Positions 16,768 to 26,096 of a stretch of 64,000 nt of DNA are shown here, one piece after another. The DNA is from Corynebacterium ammoniagenes DSM 20306. GTDB taxonomy: Bacteria; Actinomycetota; Actinomycetes; Mycobacteriales; Mycobacteriaceae. The stretch is from the NCBI RefSeq assembly GCF_001941425.1, contig NZ_CP009244.1:124001-188000 (forward strand), given 5' to 3'. Position numbers and translations under genes: made by a program. Each line of letters begins with the position of its first letter. Position 1 is the first letter of the stretch. The notes beneath the pieces were generated by a model, which saw only the letters and a program-made list of their open reading frames with translations, had not been told where the DNA came from and did no database searches.

Positions 16768-18358
16768 TGGCACCTCCCTCAAGGTCGTCTATGATGTCTC
16801 CAATAATATCCTCACCAGGGTTGGTTCCGGAGTCACCACCAGTGTTTCCACCGTTGGTGTCGCTCGGTTGCCCGGAGTTTCCACCAGTTCCGTTGCCGCC
16901 ACCAGGGGTCGAGCCATTATTTCCATTGCCACCGCCGTTTCCTGGCGCAGGCGAGGTGCCATTGCCAGGAGATGTATTAGTAGGCGACGGCGAATTACCC
17001 GTCGGGCTCGGGGATGGTGACGGTGATGGACTGGAAGGCTCGTTATCCGGCGACGTGTAGGTTGTTTGTGGTTCTTCTGGCTCTACCTCTTCCGGTGCCG
17101 GCTCATTTTCCGTGGTGACATATTCGGTCACGATGGACGGCTCAGTCGACGTGGTCGGTTCCGCAGCTGTGTCATCGCCGCTGAACATGGTGGCAGCGTA
17201 AAAACCACCGCCGACTAAAGCAACCGCGAGCGCTGCGATACCTACGCCGATGCCGAAATTCTTGCCGGCACCTGACTTCTTCGCAGTCTTAGTGCTGACA
17301 CTTTTGCCAGCTCCGGCCGCAGTAGTTGCACCCGCTGCTGCCCGGGTGCCGGTAACAGCAGGGGCATCCGGATCGGTGCCGGGATGTGCTGTGACCGCGG
17401 GGTGAATCGTGGTTGGGTTCGTTGCTTCACCCAACATCGCGGTGGCAGCCGTCGGGGAAGGTTCCGGCGCAATGACATTATTCGGCATCGCTTTAGGCTG
17501 CGGTGGGCGCTTGCCCAACCGCACCGCGGACACCGCCAGCGCTAATTCATTGCCACCGGCATAACGAGTATTCGGGTCCTTGCGCAAAGTAATGCCAATG
17601 AGCTCACGTACGGGAGCAGAGACATTCGTCGATAGCGCGGCGGGGGCTTGGCTGATATGAGCTAAGGCAACGGACACGGAAGAATCGCCCGAAAAAGGCC
17701 GCTCGCCGGCAAGCATTTCGTAGCCAACGACACCGAGTGAATACACATCGGAAGCTTCCGTGACATCTTTGCCCTGCGCCTGCTCAGGGGAGACGTACTG
17801 CGCGGTACCGACCACCATGCCGGTACGGGTCAACGGAACTGCGGCAGCAGCTTTCGCAATGCCAAAGTCGGTGATTTTCACCTGGCCATTTTGCGTAATC
17901 AACAGGTTGCCCGGCTTGATATCGCGGTGTACTAAATCCATGCGGTGGATGACCGAAAGCCCATGGGCGGTTTGCTCCAGCACATCGAGTGCCAAAGATT
18001 CCGGCAGCATTTTCTCGCGCGCGAGCAAATCCGCCAAAGATTCACCGCGAACGTATTCCATCACGATGAAACAAAAGCGATATCCGGAAGGGTCTTCTAC
18101 CTCGCGGTAATCATAGGTCTTGACCACATTGTCGGAATCAATATTTTCCGCAGCATCAGCTTCGTTGCGAAATCGCGAAAGGAATTCCTCATTATTGGAA
18201 AATTCCGGACGCAGAACTTTCAGCGCCACTTCACGCTCATTGCGGACATCATCGGCCAACCACACGGTCGACATTCCGCCGTGTCCGATGACCCACTGCA
18301 AAATATAGTCATCACCGATAAGCGATTGCAGCAGTTCCTGGTTGTCGGCAGTATTCAC
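16760..18358 (-). CDS. pknA: Ser/Thr protein kinase PknA
   Basis: This 532-residue transmembrane kinase pairs with PknB. The kinase domain has GHGGMSTVW, Lys47 in VALKVLRPE, HRDIKPGNLL (144-153) and DFGIAKA (164-170). A long Ala/Pro linker leads to a membrane helix (about 369-391). The external tail of 140 residues is low-complexity Ser-Pro, then Gly-Asn, and has no PASTA repeat. The start is GTG, sharing its G with the TAG stop of pbpA. Known targets in corynebacteria include FtsZ, OdhI and RsmP; which apply here is inference. Confidence 0.94.
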   Translation of the reverse strand: MNTADNQELLQSLIGDDYILQWVIGHGGMSTVWLADDVRNEREVALKVLRPEFSNNEEFLSRFRNEADAAENIDSDNVVKTYDYREVEDPSGYRFCFIVMEYVRGESLADLLAREKMLPESLALDVLEQTAHGLSVIHRMDLVHRDIKPGNLLITQNGQVKITDFGIAKAAAAVPLTRTGMVVGTAQYVSPEQAQGKDVTEASDVYSLGVVGYEMLAGERPFSGDSSVSVALAHISQAPAALSTNVSAPVRELIGITLRKDPNTRYAGGNELALAVSAVRLGKRPPQPKAMPNNVIAPEPSPTAATAMLGEATNPTTIHPAVTAHPGTDPDAPAVTGTRAAAGATTAAGAGKSVSTKTAKKSGAGKNFGIGVGIAALAVALVGGGFYAATMFSGDDTAAEPTTSTEPSIVTEYVTTENEPAPEEVEPEEPQTTYTSPDNEPSSPSPSPSPSPTGNSPSPTNTSPGNGTSPAPGNGGGNGNNGSTPGGGNGTGGNSGQPSDTNGGNTGGDSGTNPGEDIIGDIIDDLEGGANG

Positions 18359-19773
18359 TACTGACCCCCTCCGTAGTTGTCCAGGATTGCGCGGCCAATC
18401 GGCGCGGAAACCTGGCCGCCGGTAGCGGATTCGCCGAGGTTACCACCGTTTTTCACCACCACGCCGACGGCAATATCGCGCTCTGGATCAAAAGCTACGT
18501 ACCACACGTGGGGTGGCAAGCCATCGCCGTGCTCAGCGGTACCGGTCTTGGAAGCGTAGCTATTTCCGTTATAGCCGCTGGTATTGCGCTCGGAGGCGTA
18601 CATCAGATCGGTCAAGGTTGCAGCAACATCTTCGCTCACGGCTGTCGATGCTTCCTTCGGCGCGGTAGTACGGATGTCATTCATCGTGGAATCGGTAATG
18701 CGGTTGACCAAGTATGGCTTCATGCGCACACCATCATTAGCCACGGTTGCGGCCATGCCGGCTGCCTGCAGTGCTGACATCGACACATCGCGCTGGCCGA
18801 TGGAGGATTGGCCAACAGCGGCATCATCCGGCATTTCGCCGATGTTGCCAGGGGCAGTTTCTACTCCGATATCGGCGGCTTCGCCGATGCCGAATCCTTC
18901 GGCGTAGCTGCGCAATTCATCAGCGCCAACATCCATGCCCATTTCCACAAACGCCGTGTTACACGACAGGGAGAAGGCAGTGGTCAAAGAAACCTGCTGG
19001 GATCCACCACAGACTTGTCCACCATAGTTCGTCAGTTGCGTATTGGTATTTGGCAAGGTGATCTCGGATGCACCCGTCAGGGTGGAATCCGGGCTGTAGC
19101 CGTTATTCAAACCAGCTGCGGTGGTGATGATCTTGAAAATAGATCCCGGAGGCAAGGTTTCCTGGGTGGCGTGGTTGAGCAGCGGGGTGCCTTCTTGTTC
19201 TTGTAATTGCTCCCACTGTTCATCAACGTTATTGGGGTTATAAGAAGGGCTAGATGCCATTGCCAAAATCTTGCCTGACGATGGCTGCAAAGCCACAGCT
19301 GCGCCTTCATAACCAGACTGGGTGAGCTGGTCATAAGCAACTTCTTGCAGCTGCGGATCAATGGTGACTTCTACATTGGCACCGTCTGGTTGTTCACCGG
19401 TGATGAGATTTTTGAAATTTGAGGTCACCAGTGAATCATCGGTGCCATTGAGAATGCTATTTTGGGAAGCTTCCAGTTGAGAAGCGCCATATTGCGTGGA
19501 TAGGTAGCCAGTCACTGGACCCCATGCTGCAGAATCGACGGGGTAAGAACGCGAGTAGATCCCTTCTTCATCCGCCGTGGACTGCGCCAGGACGGTCCCG
19601 CCGGCGAAGATTTGTCCACGCGCGATGGTTTGCATGTCATAGAAGTTGCGTTGGTTTTTCGGATTTTCAGCGTATTTATCAACGCTAAATGCCTGCACGA
19701 TCGTCAAGTTAATGAGCAAGACGATGGTGAGCAGGATAGAAAACAGCGCGGTTACGCGAATTGATTTGTTCAT
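18358..19773 (-). CDS. pbpA: Class B penicillin-binding protein (transpeptidase)
   Basis: This 471-residue protein has an N-terminal membrane anchor (about 8-28), a dimerisation region and a transpeptidase domain. Catalytic motifs are SIFK (Ser211, Lys214), SCN (270-272) and KTG (409-411). It cross-links peptidoglycan stem peptides on the outer face of the membrane. It is encoded directly after rodA with an ATGA overlap, as expected for a SEDS polymerase and its partner transpeptidase. Confidence 0.95.
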   Translation of the reverse strand: MNKSIRVTALFSILLTIVLLINLTIVQAFSVDKYAENPKNQRNFYDMQTIARGQIFAGGTVLAQSTADEEGIYSRSYPVDSAAWGPVTGYLSTQYGASQLEASQNSILNGTDDSLVTSNFKNLITGEQPDGANVEVTIDPQLQEVAYDQLTQSGYEGAAVALQPSSGKILAMASSPSYNPNNVDEQWEQLQEQEGTPLLNHATQETLPPGSIFKIITTAAGLNNGYSPDSTLTGASEITLPNTNTQLTNYGGQVCGGSQQVSLTTAFSLSCNTAFVEMGMDVGADELRSYAEGFGIGEAADIGVETAPGNIGEMPDDAAVGQSSIGQRDVSMSALQAAGMAATVANDGVRMKPYLVNRITDSTMNDIRTTAPKEASTAVSEDVAATLTDLMYASERNTSGYNGNSYASKTGTAEHGDGLPPHVWYVAFDPERDIAVGVVVKNGGNLGESATGGQVSAPIGRAILDNYGGGQ

Positions 19774-21110
19774 GAGCGAACCTCCGCCACGTCAGCGTTA
19801 TCAGTGGACGCAGCAATGTCGGCCTGGGGGCGACGGGCGGTATTAGAAATACGCAGCAAGATGGCCAAAAGAATATAGTTTGCCATCAGTGCCGAACCAC
19901 CGGCGGAAATAAATGGAGTGGTCAGACCTGTCATCGGCAGCAGGGCGGAAATACCGCCGGTGACGACGAAGATCTGAATAGCAATGGTCAATGACAACCC
20001 ACCGGCAACGAGCTTGCCGTAGGAATCACGAACCTTCATCGCGGAATTAAACCCACGCGAGACCAGCAGTGCAAAAAGAACCAGGACTGCGGATAGGCCA
20101 ATCAAACCGAACTCCTCACCGATGGCAGCGAGAATAAAGTCCGAATGCGCCACGGGTACCAGTTCTGGGTAGCCATTGCCGAGGCCGGATCCGGTGATAC
20201 CACCCGAGGACATGCCAAAGAGCGCCTGGGAAAGCTGGTAGCCGGTGTTGTCATAGTTTGCCAATGGATCCAAGAAATTGGAGAAACGATCTTGGATTTT
20301 GTCAGAGACCATCCAGATTCCGGTAGCACCAACGGCGACGAGAATGACGCCGATGACCAACCAAGACACGCGCCCGGTAGCCATGTACAGCATGCCCAGC
20401 ACTGTGGAAAATAGCAGCAGGGCGGGACCAAAGTCATTGGAGATAGCCATGATGACAATGGCGATAGCCCACACGATGAGAATTGGGGCCAAGTCGCGCA
20501 AGCGCGGCAGGGATAGACCTAAGAAGCGGTAGCCGGCCACGGTGAACAACGAGCGCTTTTGTACCAGCAGCATGGCGAAAAACAGCAGCAGCAAGATCTT
20601 GGAGAACTCACCGGGCTGGATAGAAAATGGTCCTAACCAGATCCAGATGCGAGCCTCGGCACCCGGTGGCTGTGGCCACACCAACGGCAAAGCGAGAAGG
20701 ACGATTCCGAGCACGCCAAGGATATAGGAATAGCGGGTGAAGACCTTGTGGTCGCGCACAATGGCCAGAACGGCAGCGAATAAAATAAGCCCCACGACGG
20801 TCCACATGACCTGCCGTGATGCCAGGTTTAAATCTTGGGCAATATCGATACGTGCCAGCATGAGCAGGCCAATACCGTTGAGCACCGCCACGATAGGCAG
20901 CATTAGCTGATCAGAATGCGGCGCTAAAAAGCACAACACAATGTGCGCGACAACGAGCACGCCTAAGAACCCGCCGATGATCCACAAGATTTCCGTGGAC
21001 AGCGGGTTGCCCTGGGATACTTCCAAGCTCACCAACGTGATGGTGAATACAGCCGCAGCCATAATCAGCAGGGAGAGCTCAGTCCAACGACTGTGAAACT
21101 CTTTGAGCAT
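19770..21110 (-). CDS. rodA: SEDS glycosyltransferase RodA
   Basis: This 446-residue polytopic protein of the FtsW/RodA/SpoVE family polymerises lipid II into glycan strands. About ten membrane helices are visible. Conserved SEDS stretches include QPGEFSKILLLLFFA, GPALLLFSTVLGMLY, SGLGNGYPELVPVAHSDFILAAIGEEFGLIG and the C-terminal GLTTPFISAGGSALMANY. It starts one base after the pstP stop and overlaps pbpA, so it sits in the centre of the wall operon. The linkage to pbpA suggests RodA rather than FtsW. Confidence 0.94.
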   Translation of the reverse strand: MLKEFHSRWTELSLLIMAAAVFTITLVSLEVSQGNPLSTEILWIIGGFLGVLVVAHIVLCFLAPHSDQLMLPIVAVLNGIGLLMLARIDIAQDLNLASRQVMWTVVGLILFAAVLAIVRDHKVFTRYSYILGVLGIVLLALPLVWPQPPGAEARIWIWLGPFSIQPGEFSKILLLLFFAMLLVQKRSLFTVAGYRFLGLSLPRLRDLAPILIVWAIAIVIMAISNDFGPALLLFSTVLGMLYMATGRVSWLVIGVILVAVGATGIWMVSDKIQDRFSNFLDPLANYDNTGYQLSQALFGMSSGGITGSGLGNGYPELVPVAHSDFILAAIGEEFGLIGLSAVLVLFALLVSRGFNSAMKVRDSYGKLVAGGLSLTIAIQIFVVTGGISALLPMTGLTTPFISAGGSALMANYILLAILLRISNTARRPQADIAASTDNADVAEVRS

Positions 21111-22688
21111 TTAGTTCACCTCCCGGCAGTCAACACCCGGGTTCGACCGGAACTTGTCCTTGTCGGTTGTAGATTCGCGGCATTTGGGCAGTGCACGCTC
21201 GGATAGTTGCGTTAATTGAGATTGCACCTCGTCATAAGAACCTGATTGCAGGTTTCCTACAGCGCTGCGCTCTGATGGCGGTAAATCATCGAGAGAAAAA
21301 GCCTGCGTGCCCGACGGGCACGAGGTTGCCGCGAGCTGTAACGCGCCTTCTTCTCGCAGACACGCCACCTGATAAGGCTGGTTGAGCCCGTTATTAAAGA
21401 CTTCCATGTCAATGCCTTGCATGATGCGGATGTCTTGGTCTGCGTCGTCTGCGGTCTCGACGGCGACGTAGTAGTTATTGCTCAGGTAGTTTTTGCCGAC
21501 CATCCACACACCAGCCACAATCGCGATGATGACAACGATGGAGACAATCAACGGCCAACCAAAGAACTTGCGGCGTCTGCGAGGCTCCTCATCGCTTGAA
21601 TCGGCACCAGCCGAATCTCCCGTACCGGCTGTACCCTCAGTATCCGCGTCATCTACGGGATTAGTGGGATGACCTCCGGTTGGAGACACGGTTGTCCGTG
21701 GAGCACCTTTAGCGGTGGTGGGGCCAGTGTAGGGCTCAATGACCTGCGGGCGACGGTTTAAAGCCGCGGCCCTTGATGCAGCAGAATCCGGGTGCGTAGG
21801 CTCTGGTACTTCACCAGCAATCGCGCCGACCATAATGGCTTCGGGGTTAATGACAGGTGACTTCTCGTTCTGTGCCTCGTCCTTGGCCTCATCCTGTGCG
21901 GCAGCAAATTGCGCCGTGTCGGCATCGTTAGCGCCAGCGATATTACTAACTTGTGCTGCCGCAGCCTCGTCCTCGGTGGCTTCAACCACATCAGCTAAGA
22001 CAATGGTGACATTGTCAGGTCCACCAGAACGCAGCGCGAGTTCCACTAAGCGCGTAGCTACTTCTTCTAAGGAACCGGTCAAAAGCGCGCTCTCAATGGT
22101 AGATGCTGTGACTGGATCGGATAAACCATCGGAGCACAACAAGATGCGGTCACCTGGTTGCGCATCAAATAGAAACAGCGTTGGTTGTACGTCGCGGCCG
22201 TTATAAGCCTTCAAAATCAAAGACTTTTGCGGGTGCGAGGTGACGTCTTCGGGGTCTAACTTGCCTTCATCGACAAGCGATTGCACGTAGGTGTCATCCT
22301 TGGTGACCTGCTGCAACTTCTTATCGCGCAGCAAATAACCACGGGAATCACCCGCGTGACACACCGCGAACTGGGAGCCGTTGAACATCATCGATGTCAA
22401 CGTCGTGCCCATGCCATCGGTCTCAGGGTTTTTCTTAATATGCTCCGAGATCGACCAATTAGCTTCGGTGGACACGGTGCCCAAAAGGGCCAACATATCG
22501 TTGTCACCTGGGAATTTATCCAAACCCATCAGGTGCGTAATCATCAACTGGGAGGCAACCTCACCAGCGGCATGCCCACCCATACCATCAGCCAATGCCA
22601 GAAGATACGGACCTGCATACGCCGAGTCTTCATTATTTCCACGGACCAAACCGCGGTCGGAGGCGGCGGCGAAATTAAGCTTCAGCAT
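21111..22688 (-). CDS. pstP: PP2C-type protein phosphatase PstP
   Basis: This 525-residue membrane phosphatase removes phosphates put on by PknA and PknB. The cytoplasmic PP2C domain (about 1-235) shows RGLVRGNNEDS, ALADGMGGHAAGEVAS, CHAGDSRGYLL, CSDGLSD and GGPDNVTIVL, with the metal-binding Asp residues intact. A low-complexity linker, a membrane helix (about 375-395) and an external Cys-containing region follow. Two bases separate it from fhaB. Confidence 0.95.
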   Translation of the reverse strand: MLKLNFAAASDRGLVRGNNEDSAYAGPYLLALADGMGGHAAGEVASQLMITHLMGLDKFPGDNDMLALLGTVSTEANWSISEHIKKNPETDGMGTTLTSMMFNGSQFAVCHAGDSRGYLLRDKKLQQVTKDDTYVQSLVDEGKLDPEDVTSHPQKSLILKAYNGRDVQPTLFLFDAQPGDRILLCSDGLSDPVTASTIESALLTGSLEEVATRLVELALRSGGPDNVTIVLADVVEATEDEAAAAQVSNIAGANDADTAQFAAAQDEAKDEAQNEKSPVINPEAIMVGAIAGEVPEPTHPDSAASRAAALNRRPQVIEPYTGPTTAKGAPRTTVSPTGGHPTNPVDDADTEGTAGTGDSAGADSSDEEPRRRRKFFGWPLIVSIVVIIAIVAGVWMVGKNYLSNNYYVAVETADDADQDIRIMQGIDMEVFNNGLNQPYQVACLREEGALQLAATSCPSGTQAFSLDDLPPSERSAVGNLQSGSYDEVQSQLTQLSERALPKCRESTTDKDKFRSNPGVDCREVN

Positions 22689-22690
22689 TC

Positions 22691-23155
22691 CTACGCCACC
22701 AGCCTTAAGGTAGAGCGACCCATCTTGATATCGGTGTTCACACCTACCTGTTCAGGCTGGTCAATGCGGTTGCCGGAGATAAATGTGCCGTTGCGGGATT
22801 CAAGATCCTCGACAAACCACTGGCTGCCGCGACGGAAAAGCCGGGCGTGACGTGAGGAGGCGTAGTCATCGCCTAAGACAAAATCGCAGTCTTGGGCACG
22901 GCCCAAGGTGAAATCTTCCAGCCCGGACAAAGCCATGTGGGAGCCCGCCAGCGGGCCATCAATAATTTTTACTTCGCGCGGCGCAGAAGCGCGCCCTTTG
23001 ACGCGCGGGGCAGCAGCCGGTTCTGCCTTTAGCGCTTGATACGACCCGGCAGCTTTATTAGCGTCGCGGCGCATTGCGTTTAGGGCCACCAGAATAAACA
23101 GCCACAGGAGAATCAGCAGTCCGATTCTCAGTCCGGACATAATGACTGAATCCAT
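22691..23155 (-). CDS. fhaB: FHA-domain protein FhaB (FipA)
   Basis: This 154-residue protein has an N-terminal membrane helix (about 7-26), a basic linker and a C-terminal FHA domain. The phosphothreonine-binding pattern is visible: LGRAQDCDFVL, SSRHARLF and ESRNGTFISG. FHA domains bind phosphothreonine on kinases or their targets. In mycobacteria FhaB/FipA links PknA/B to FtsZ and FtsQ. GAGGAGG precedes the ATG, and the gene heads the fhaB-pstP-rodA-pbpA-pknA-pknB run. Confidence 0.93.
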   Translation of the reverse strand: MDSVIMSGLRIGLLILLWLFILVALNAMRRDANKAAGSYQALKAEPAAAPRVKGRASAPREVKIIDGPLAGSHMALSGLEDFTLGRAQDCDFVLGDDYASSRHARLFRRGSQWFVEDLESRNGTFISGNRIDQPEQVGVNTDIKMGRSTLRLVA

Positions 23156-23266
23156 GGGGACCTCCTCATTAAAACGTATGAAACCAGCTTAGTCAGGCAC
23201 GCCCACTAATTCAGTAGTGCTGGCACTAGTTCTTAAGCGCAAAAGCTTAACCGGTTTCAGGTCTTG

Positions 23267-23318
23267 GGAAAAATATAAAAGCTCGCTGTGACGATGATTT
23301 ATCACCATGGTGCGAGCT
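23267..23318 (-). terminator. Terminator between fhaA and fhaB
   Basis: On the minus strand AGCTCGC (complement of 23312-23318) pairs with GCGAGCT (complement of 23280-23286). A U-rich tract follows (complement of AAAAATATAAAA). It would stop or reduce transcription from fhaA into fhaB, which is set off by a 174-bp gap. Confidence 0.7.
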
Positions 23319-23329
23319 ATGTAACCTCA

Positions 23330-24193
23330 CTAGTCATCTAAACCAGTGATGCGAACCTCAATCTGCGAGTGGCCCATTGTAATGATGTCACCGTCAGCGA
23401 GCAGCCAATTTTCAATCGGCGTCTCGTTGACCGTGGTGCCATTCGTCGACTGCAAGTCTGCAAGCACTGCATCCTGGCCATCCCAGGTAATTTCGGCGTG
23501 CTGGCGCGATACACCAGTATCAGGCAAACGCAGGTGTGCATCATTGCTGCGTCCGATGATATTGGAACCTTCCTGCACGTGATAGGTGCGTGAGGATCCG
23601 TCTTGCAGCAGCAAGTTAACAGCTGGGCCGTGGGTGGCTGCTTGTTCTTCAGAGGCTTCCTGGCGTACGAATGAGGTAGTTGCTGCTTCCTCAGCCGGAT
23701 AATTGGAATCTGGGGTAGTCATGGAATTCTCCTGAGCTTGTGCGGACGAAGATTGCGCATCCTCATCCTCGTTGGCGTCGTGAAAAATCGCGTCATAGCC
23801 GGTGTCTGCGTCGGGTTCCTTATCAATAAAGGAGGAAACACGAAGCTGGCCTGTGCGCAGTGATGATTCCTCACCGATGCGAACCACAACGGGACCGGCT
23901 AGTTGCCAGCCATTGTTGCGGATGAACCGGGAGATTTGATCAGCCAGGCCAGCCGGGGTTGAGCGATTGCGTGACAGATGTTCTACATCTTTGGAGCTCA
24001 CGCCGACTGAGTAGACGTTGGGGCAGTACAGCAGCTCATCATCTCCACGCTGGACATTGTCCAGCGCTTCTTGTTTGAGCAGTTCTTCAATTTCTGCGGG
24101 AACAACTTTGCCACCAAAGACAAATGCCATCCCGTTATCGAGGCCCCGCTGCATGGCGGAATCTAAACGAGCTAGTTTTTCTAAAAGTTCCAT
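23330..24193 (-). CDS. fhaA: FHA-domain protein FhaA
   Basis: This 287-residue cytoplasmic protein has an N-terminal DUF3662 domain (about 1-120, with ALDNVQRGDDELLYCPNVYSV), an acidic linker rich in Gln, Glu and Ser, and a C-terminal FHA domain (about 205-285). The FHA signature is present: IIGRSNDAHLRL, GVSRQHAEI and STNGTTVNE. In mycobacteria FhaA binds phosphorylated MviN and restrains wall synthesis. AAAGGAGG stands 10 nt before the ATG. Confidence 0.93.
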   Translation of the reverse strand: MELLEKLARLDSAMQRGLDNGMAFVFGGKVVPAEIEELLKQEALDNVQRGDDELLYCPNVYSVGVSSKDVEHLSRNRSTPAGLADQISRFIRNNGWQLAGPVVVRIGEESSLRTGQLRVSSFIDKEPDADTGYDAIFHDANEDEDAQSSSAQAQENSMTTPDSNYPAEEAATTSFVRQEASEEQAATHGPAVNLLLQDGSSRTYHVQEGSNIIGRSNDAHLRLPDTGVSRQHAEITWDGQDAVLADLQSTNGTTVNETPIENWLLADGDIITMGHSQIEVRITGLDD

Positions 24194-24414
24194 GGGTGCG
24201 GCGCCTCCTTTCTGACTGCGTTCTTAATGAAACCTTCTTTATTATAGGCAACCTTAGACCGAAACGAGTAGTGAGTGCGCGGCAAACCACTAGTTTTGCC
24301 AGGAAAAGTCACGGTAGTTTTTATTTAGTGAACTGCCGTTTTGGTATAAATGTGATTTCTCATGCTATCGTTGTTTAGTCGATATGAGCCGTAAGGTTTC
24401 ATGTCCATCACCCA

Positions 24415-24499
24415 GCCCGGGTGGCGGAATTGGCAGACGCGCTGGCTTCAGGTGCCAGTGTCCTTATAGGACGTGTGGGTTCAAGTCCCACTCCGGGCA
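24415..24499 (+). tRNA. tRNA-Leu, anticodon CAG
   Basis: An 85-nt class II tRNA folds cleanly. The acceptor stem is GCCCGGG with TCCGGGC, the D-arm lies in GGCGGAATTGGCAGACGC, and the anticodon arm is CTGGC-TTCAGGT-GCCAG. A long variable arm (GTCCTTATAGGAC) and the T-arm GTGGGTTCAAGTCCCAC follow. The CAG anticodon reads CUG. CCA is not encoded. A terminator follows 22 nt downstream. Confidence 0.97.
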
Positions 24500-24520
24500 C
24501 AAACGCAGATAGAACTGCAC

Positions 24521-24566
24521 AACCGGAGGTTACGCACTCGAAAGGGTGGATGGCCTCCGGTTTTGT
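24521..24566 (+). terminator. Terminator after tRNA-Leu
   Basis: AACCGGAGG (24521-24529) pairs with CCTCCGGTT (24554-24562). The downstream arm continues into TTTTGTG. Confidence 0.85.
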
Positions 24567-24600
24567 GTTGTTCAGGCGGTAGTACGTTCGCCGCACGCGG

Positions 24601-25746
24601 ATGATGCATACTTATTCGGTGATGGATTTACGCGAGAAAATGCCGAAGCTGGTTCCACCCATATCGCTGTGGATTGGAATCTTTGGTGTCATTGCGTTCG
24701 CCATCAATTTCTACGTCACGCCTGAGGCGTTCATGCGGCCGTGGATTGTGGTGGCCACCGCCCTGACCATTTTCTTAATGTTCCTCGTGGCCTGGTTTCC
24801 GCGTTTGGCCTGGCTGGGATGTTTAGTTTTATACGGTTATATGATGGCGCAGCCGGAAATTGGGGTCCCAGCATTAATACTCATGACGCCGATTATCGGC
24901 ACGGTGGTGGCTTACCGCGGCTATATTGTCGCCGCTGTCGTAGGAACACTATTTCTGTGGTACGTCGGCTCGGTTGATGTATTTTATGGACGCTACCTTC
25001 CCGTCGATTGGCTGGCCTTCGCGCTTTCCGGTTTAATTCTGTGCCTTCCCGTTGCCATTGGGTATTCCTTGTATCGTTCCGGTTGGCAGCAAAAGCAGTT
25101 GAAAAAGCAGTGGGATACTGATGTGAAAACGCGTCGGGAAACCCTGGGACGAATTTTGCATGATTCCGTTGCCTCCTCGCTGACCTCATTGATTATGCGC
25201 TTGGAGGCCATGAGCATGCAGAAAAGCTTGGATGATGAAACCAGGCAAGAGATGGTGGACTTAGCGGAGCAGGCTCGCTTGTCGATGAAAGAAGTCCGCG
25301 AATTACTACACACCCTCAGTACCGACGACAGTCCACGTCCACACGAACCGGCACCGTCGGTGGTAGCGCAAGTGCAGCTGATGGCAGGAGCGTTAAAAGA
25401 GCACGGTTTTACGGTGAAGATCTCCGGCAATATCTCGGATCTGCGGCTGACAGCCGATGATTTGGTGGTTCTGCAAGAAGTGCTGCGGGAATTGTCGACC
25501 AATATTGTGAAATACGCCGAACCCGCGTCCACGGTAGTCATCAACTTCGCGGATACGAGTGCTTCGGTCATGTTGAAGATTTCTAATGTCCCCAGCACCG
25601 GGCAGCACAGGACCTTGCTGACATCCGGAATGGGGATACCCGCGCTGTCGCAAGTGATGGAAAGCATGGGAGGCAGCCTCGCCATCGTCAGCAGCTTAGA
25701 GCAATGGACAACGGAGCTGGACATTCCGCGAGAGTGCGGCGAGTAA
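24601..25746 (+). CDS. NarL-type sensor histidine kinase
   Basis: This protein of about 381 residues has some six membrane helices packed into residues 20-160 with almost no external loop. A short linker (QQKQLKKQWDTDVKTRRE) leads to a HisKA_3 dimerisation domain with the phospho-acceptor His187 (GRILHDSVASSLTSLI). The ATPase domain has its N-box in LRELSTNIVKYA and a G-box in SGMGIPALSQVM. Such kinases often sense membrane or peptide signals. The start is uncertain (24601, 24604 or 24622), and none has a clear ribosome binding site. Downstream lie a small secreted peptide gene and a LuxR-type response regulator, its likely partner. Confidence 0.88.
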   Translation: MMHTYSVMDLREKMPKLVPPISLWIGIFGVIAFAINFYVTPEAFMRPWIVVATALTIFLMFLVAWFPRLAWLGCLVLYGYMMAQPEIGVPALILMTPIIGTVVAYRGYIVAAVVGTLFLWYVGSVDVFYGRYLPVDWLAFALSGLILCLPVAIGYSLYRSGWQQKQLKKQWDTDVKTRRETLGRILHDSVASSLTSLIMRLEAMSMQKSLDDETRQEMVDLAEQARLSMKEVRELLHTLSTDDSPRPHEPAPSVVAQVQLMAGALKEHGFTVKISGNISDLRLTADDLVVLQEVLRELSTNIVKYAEPASTVVINFADTSASVMLKISNVPSTGQHRTLLTSGMGIPALSQVMESMGGSLAIVSSLEQWTTELDIPRECGE

Positions 25747-25868
25747 CCCCAATCAGGTGGTGACGTTCGTTCCTGATTTCCGGTAAAAGTGGGGATGAGT
25801 AGGGCTGATAGGGAAAAATAAGGAGCTGTAGAAAAACTCATATCTCACACGAGGAAAGCGATCTTCGC

Positions 25869-26087
25869 ATGAATAACATTAAAGGCAGAAGTATCGCGGC
25901 ACTGCTTGCTGCGTTCTTGCTGGTACAGCCAGGTGTAGCAACGGTCTCAGCCATGCCGACGCAAGCTTCAGCGGTAAGTACGAGCAGCGAAACACCAGAG
26001 GAAGAAACGCTGGTCACCTCACTATTTGCCAGCTTTAAACAAGCATTCTCCTGCAAGGATCGCCCACACCTCGTGTGGTGCAAATAG
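25869..26087 (+). CDS. Small secreted peptide with two C-terminal cysteines
   Basis: This 72-residue product starts with a typical Sec signal peptide: basic NNIKGR, hydrophobic core IAALLAAFLLV, and a likely cleavage after VSA at residue 28. The mature peptide of about 44 residues is acidic at first, then has an amphipathic FASFKQAF stretch and ends SCKDRPHLVWCK. Cys62 and Cys71 could close a disulfide ring. GAGGAAAG lies 11 nt before the ATG. It sits between a sensor kinase gene (122 bp upstream) and a response regulator gene (9 bp downstream), so a signalling, ligand or kinase-accessory role is possible. I do not recognise the family. Confidence 0.7.
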   Translation: MNNIKGRSIAALLAAFLLVQPGVATVSAMPTQASAVSTSSETPEEETLVTSLFASFKQAFSCKDRPHLVWCK

Positions 26088-26096
26088 AGTTAAAGA

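Noticed and set aside
16780..17060. Low-complexity DNA that could be a repeat element
   Set aside because: It encodes the Ser-Pro and Gly-Asn tail of PknA in frame.
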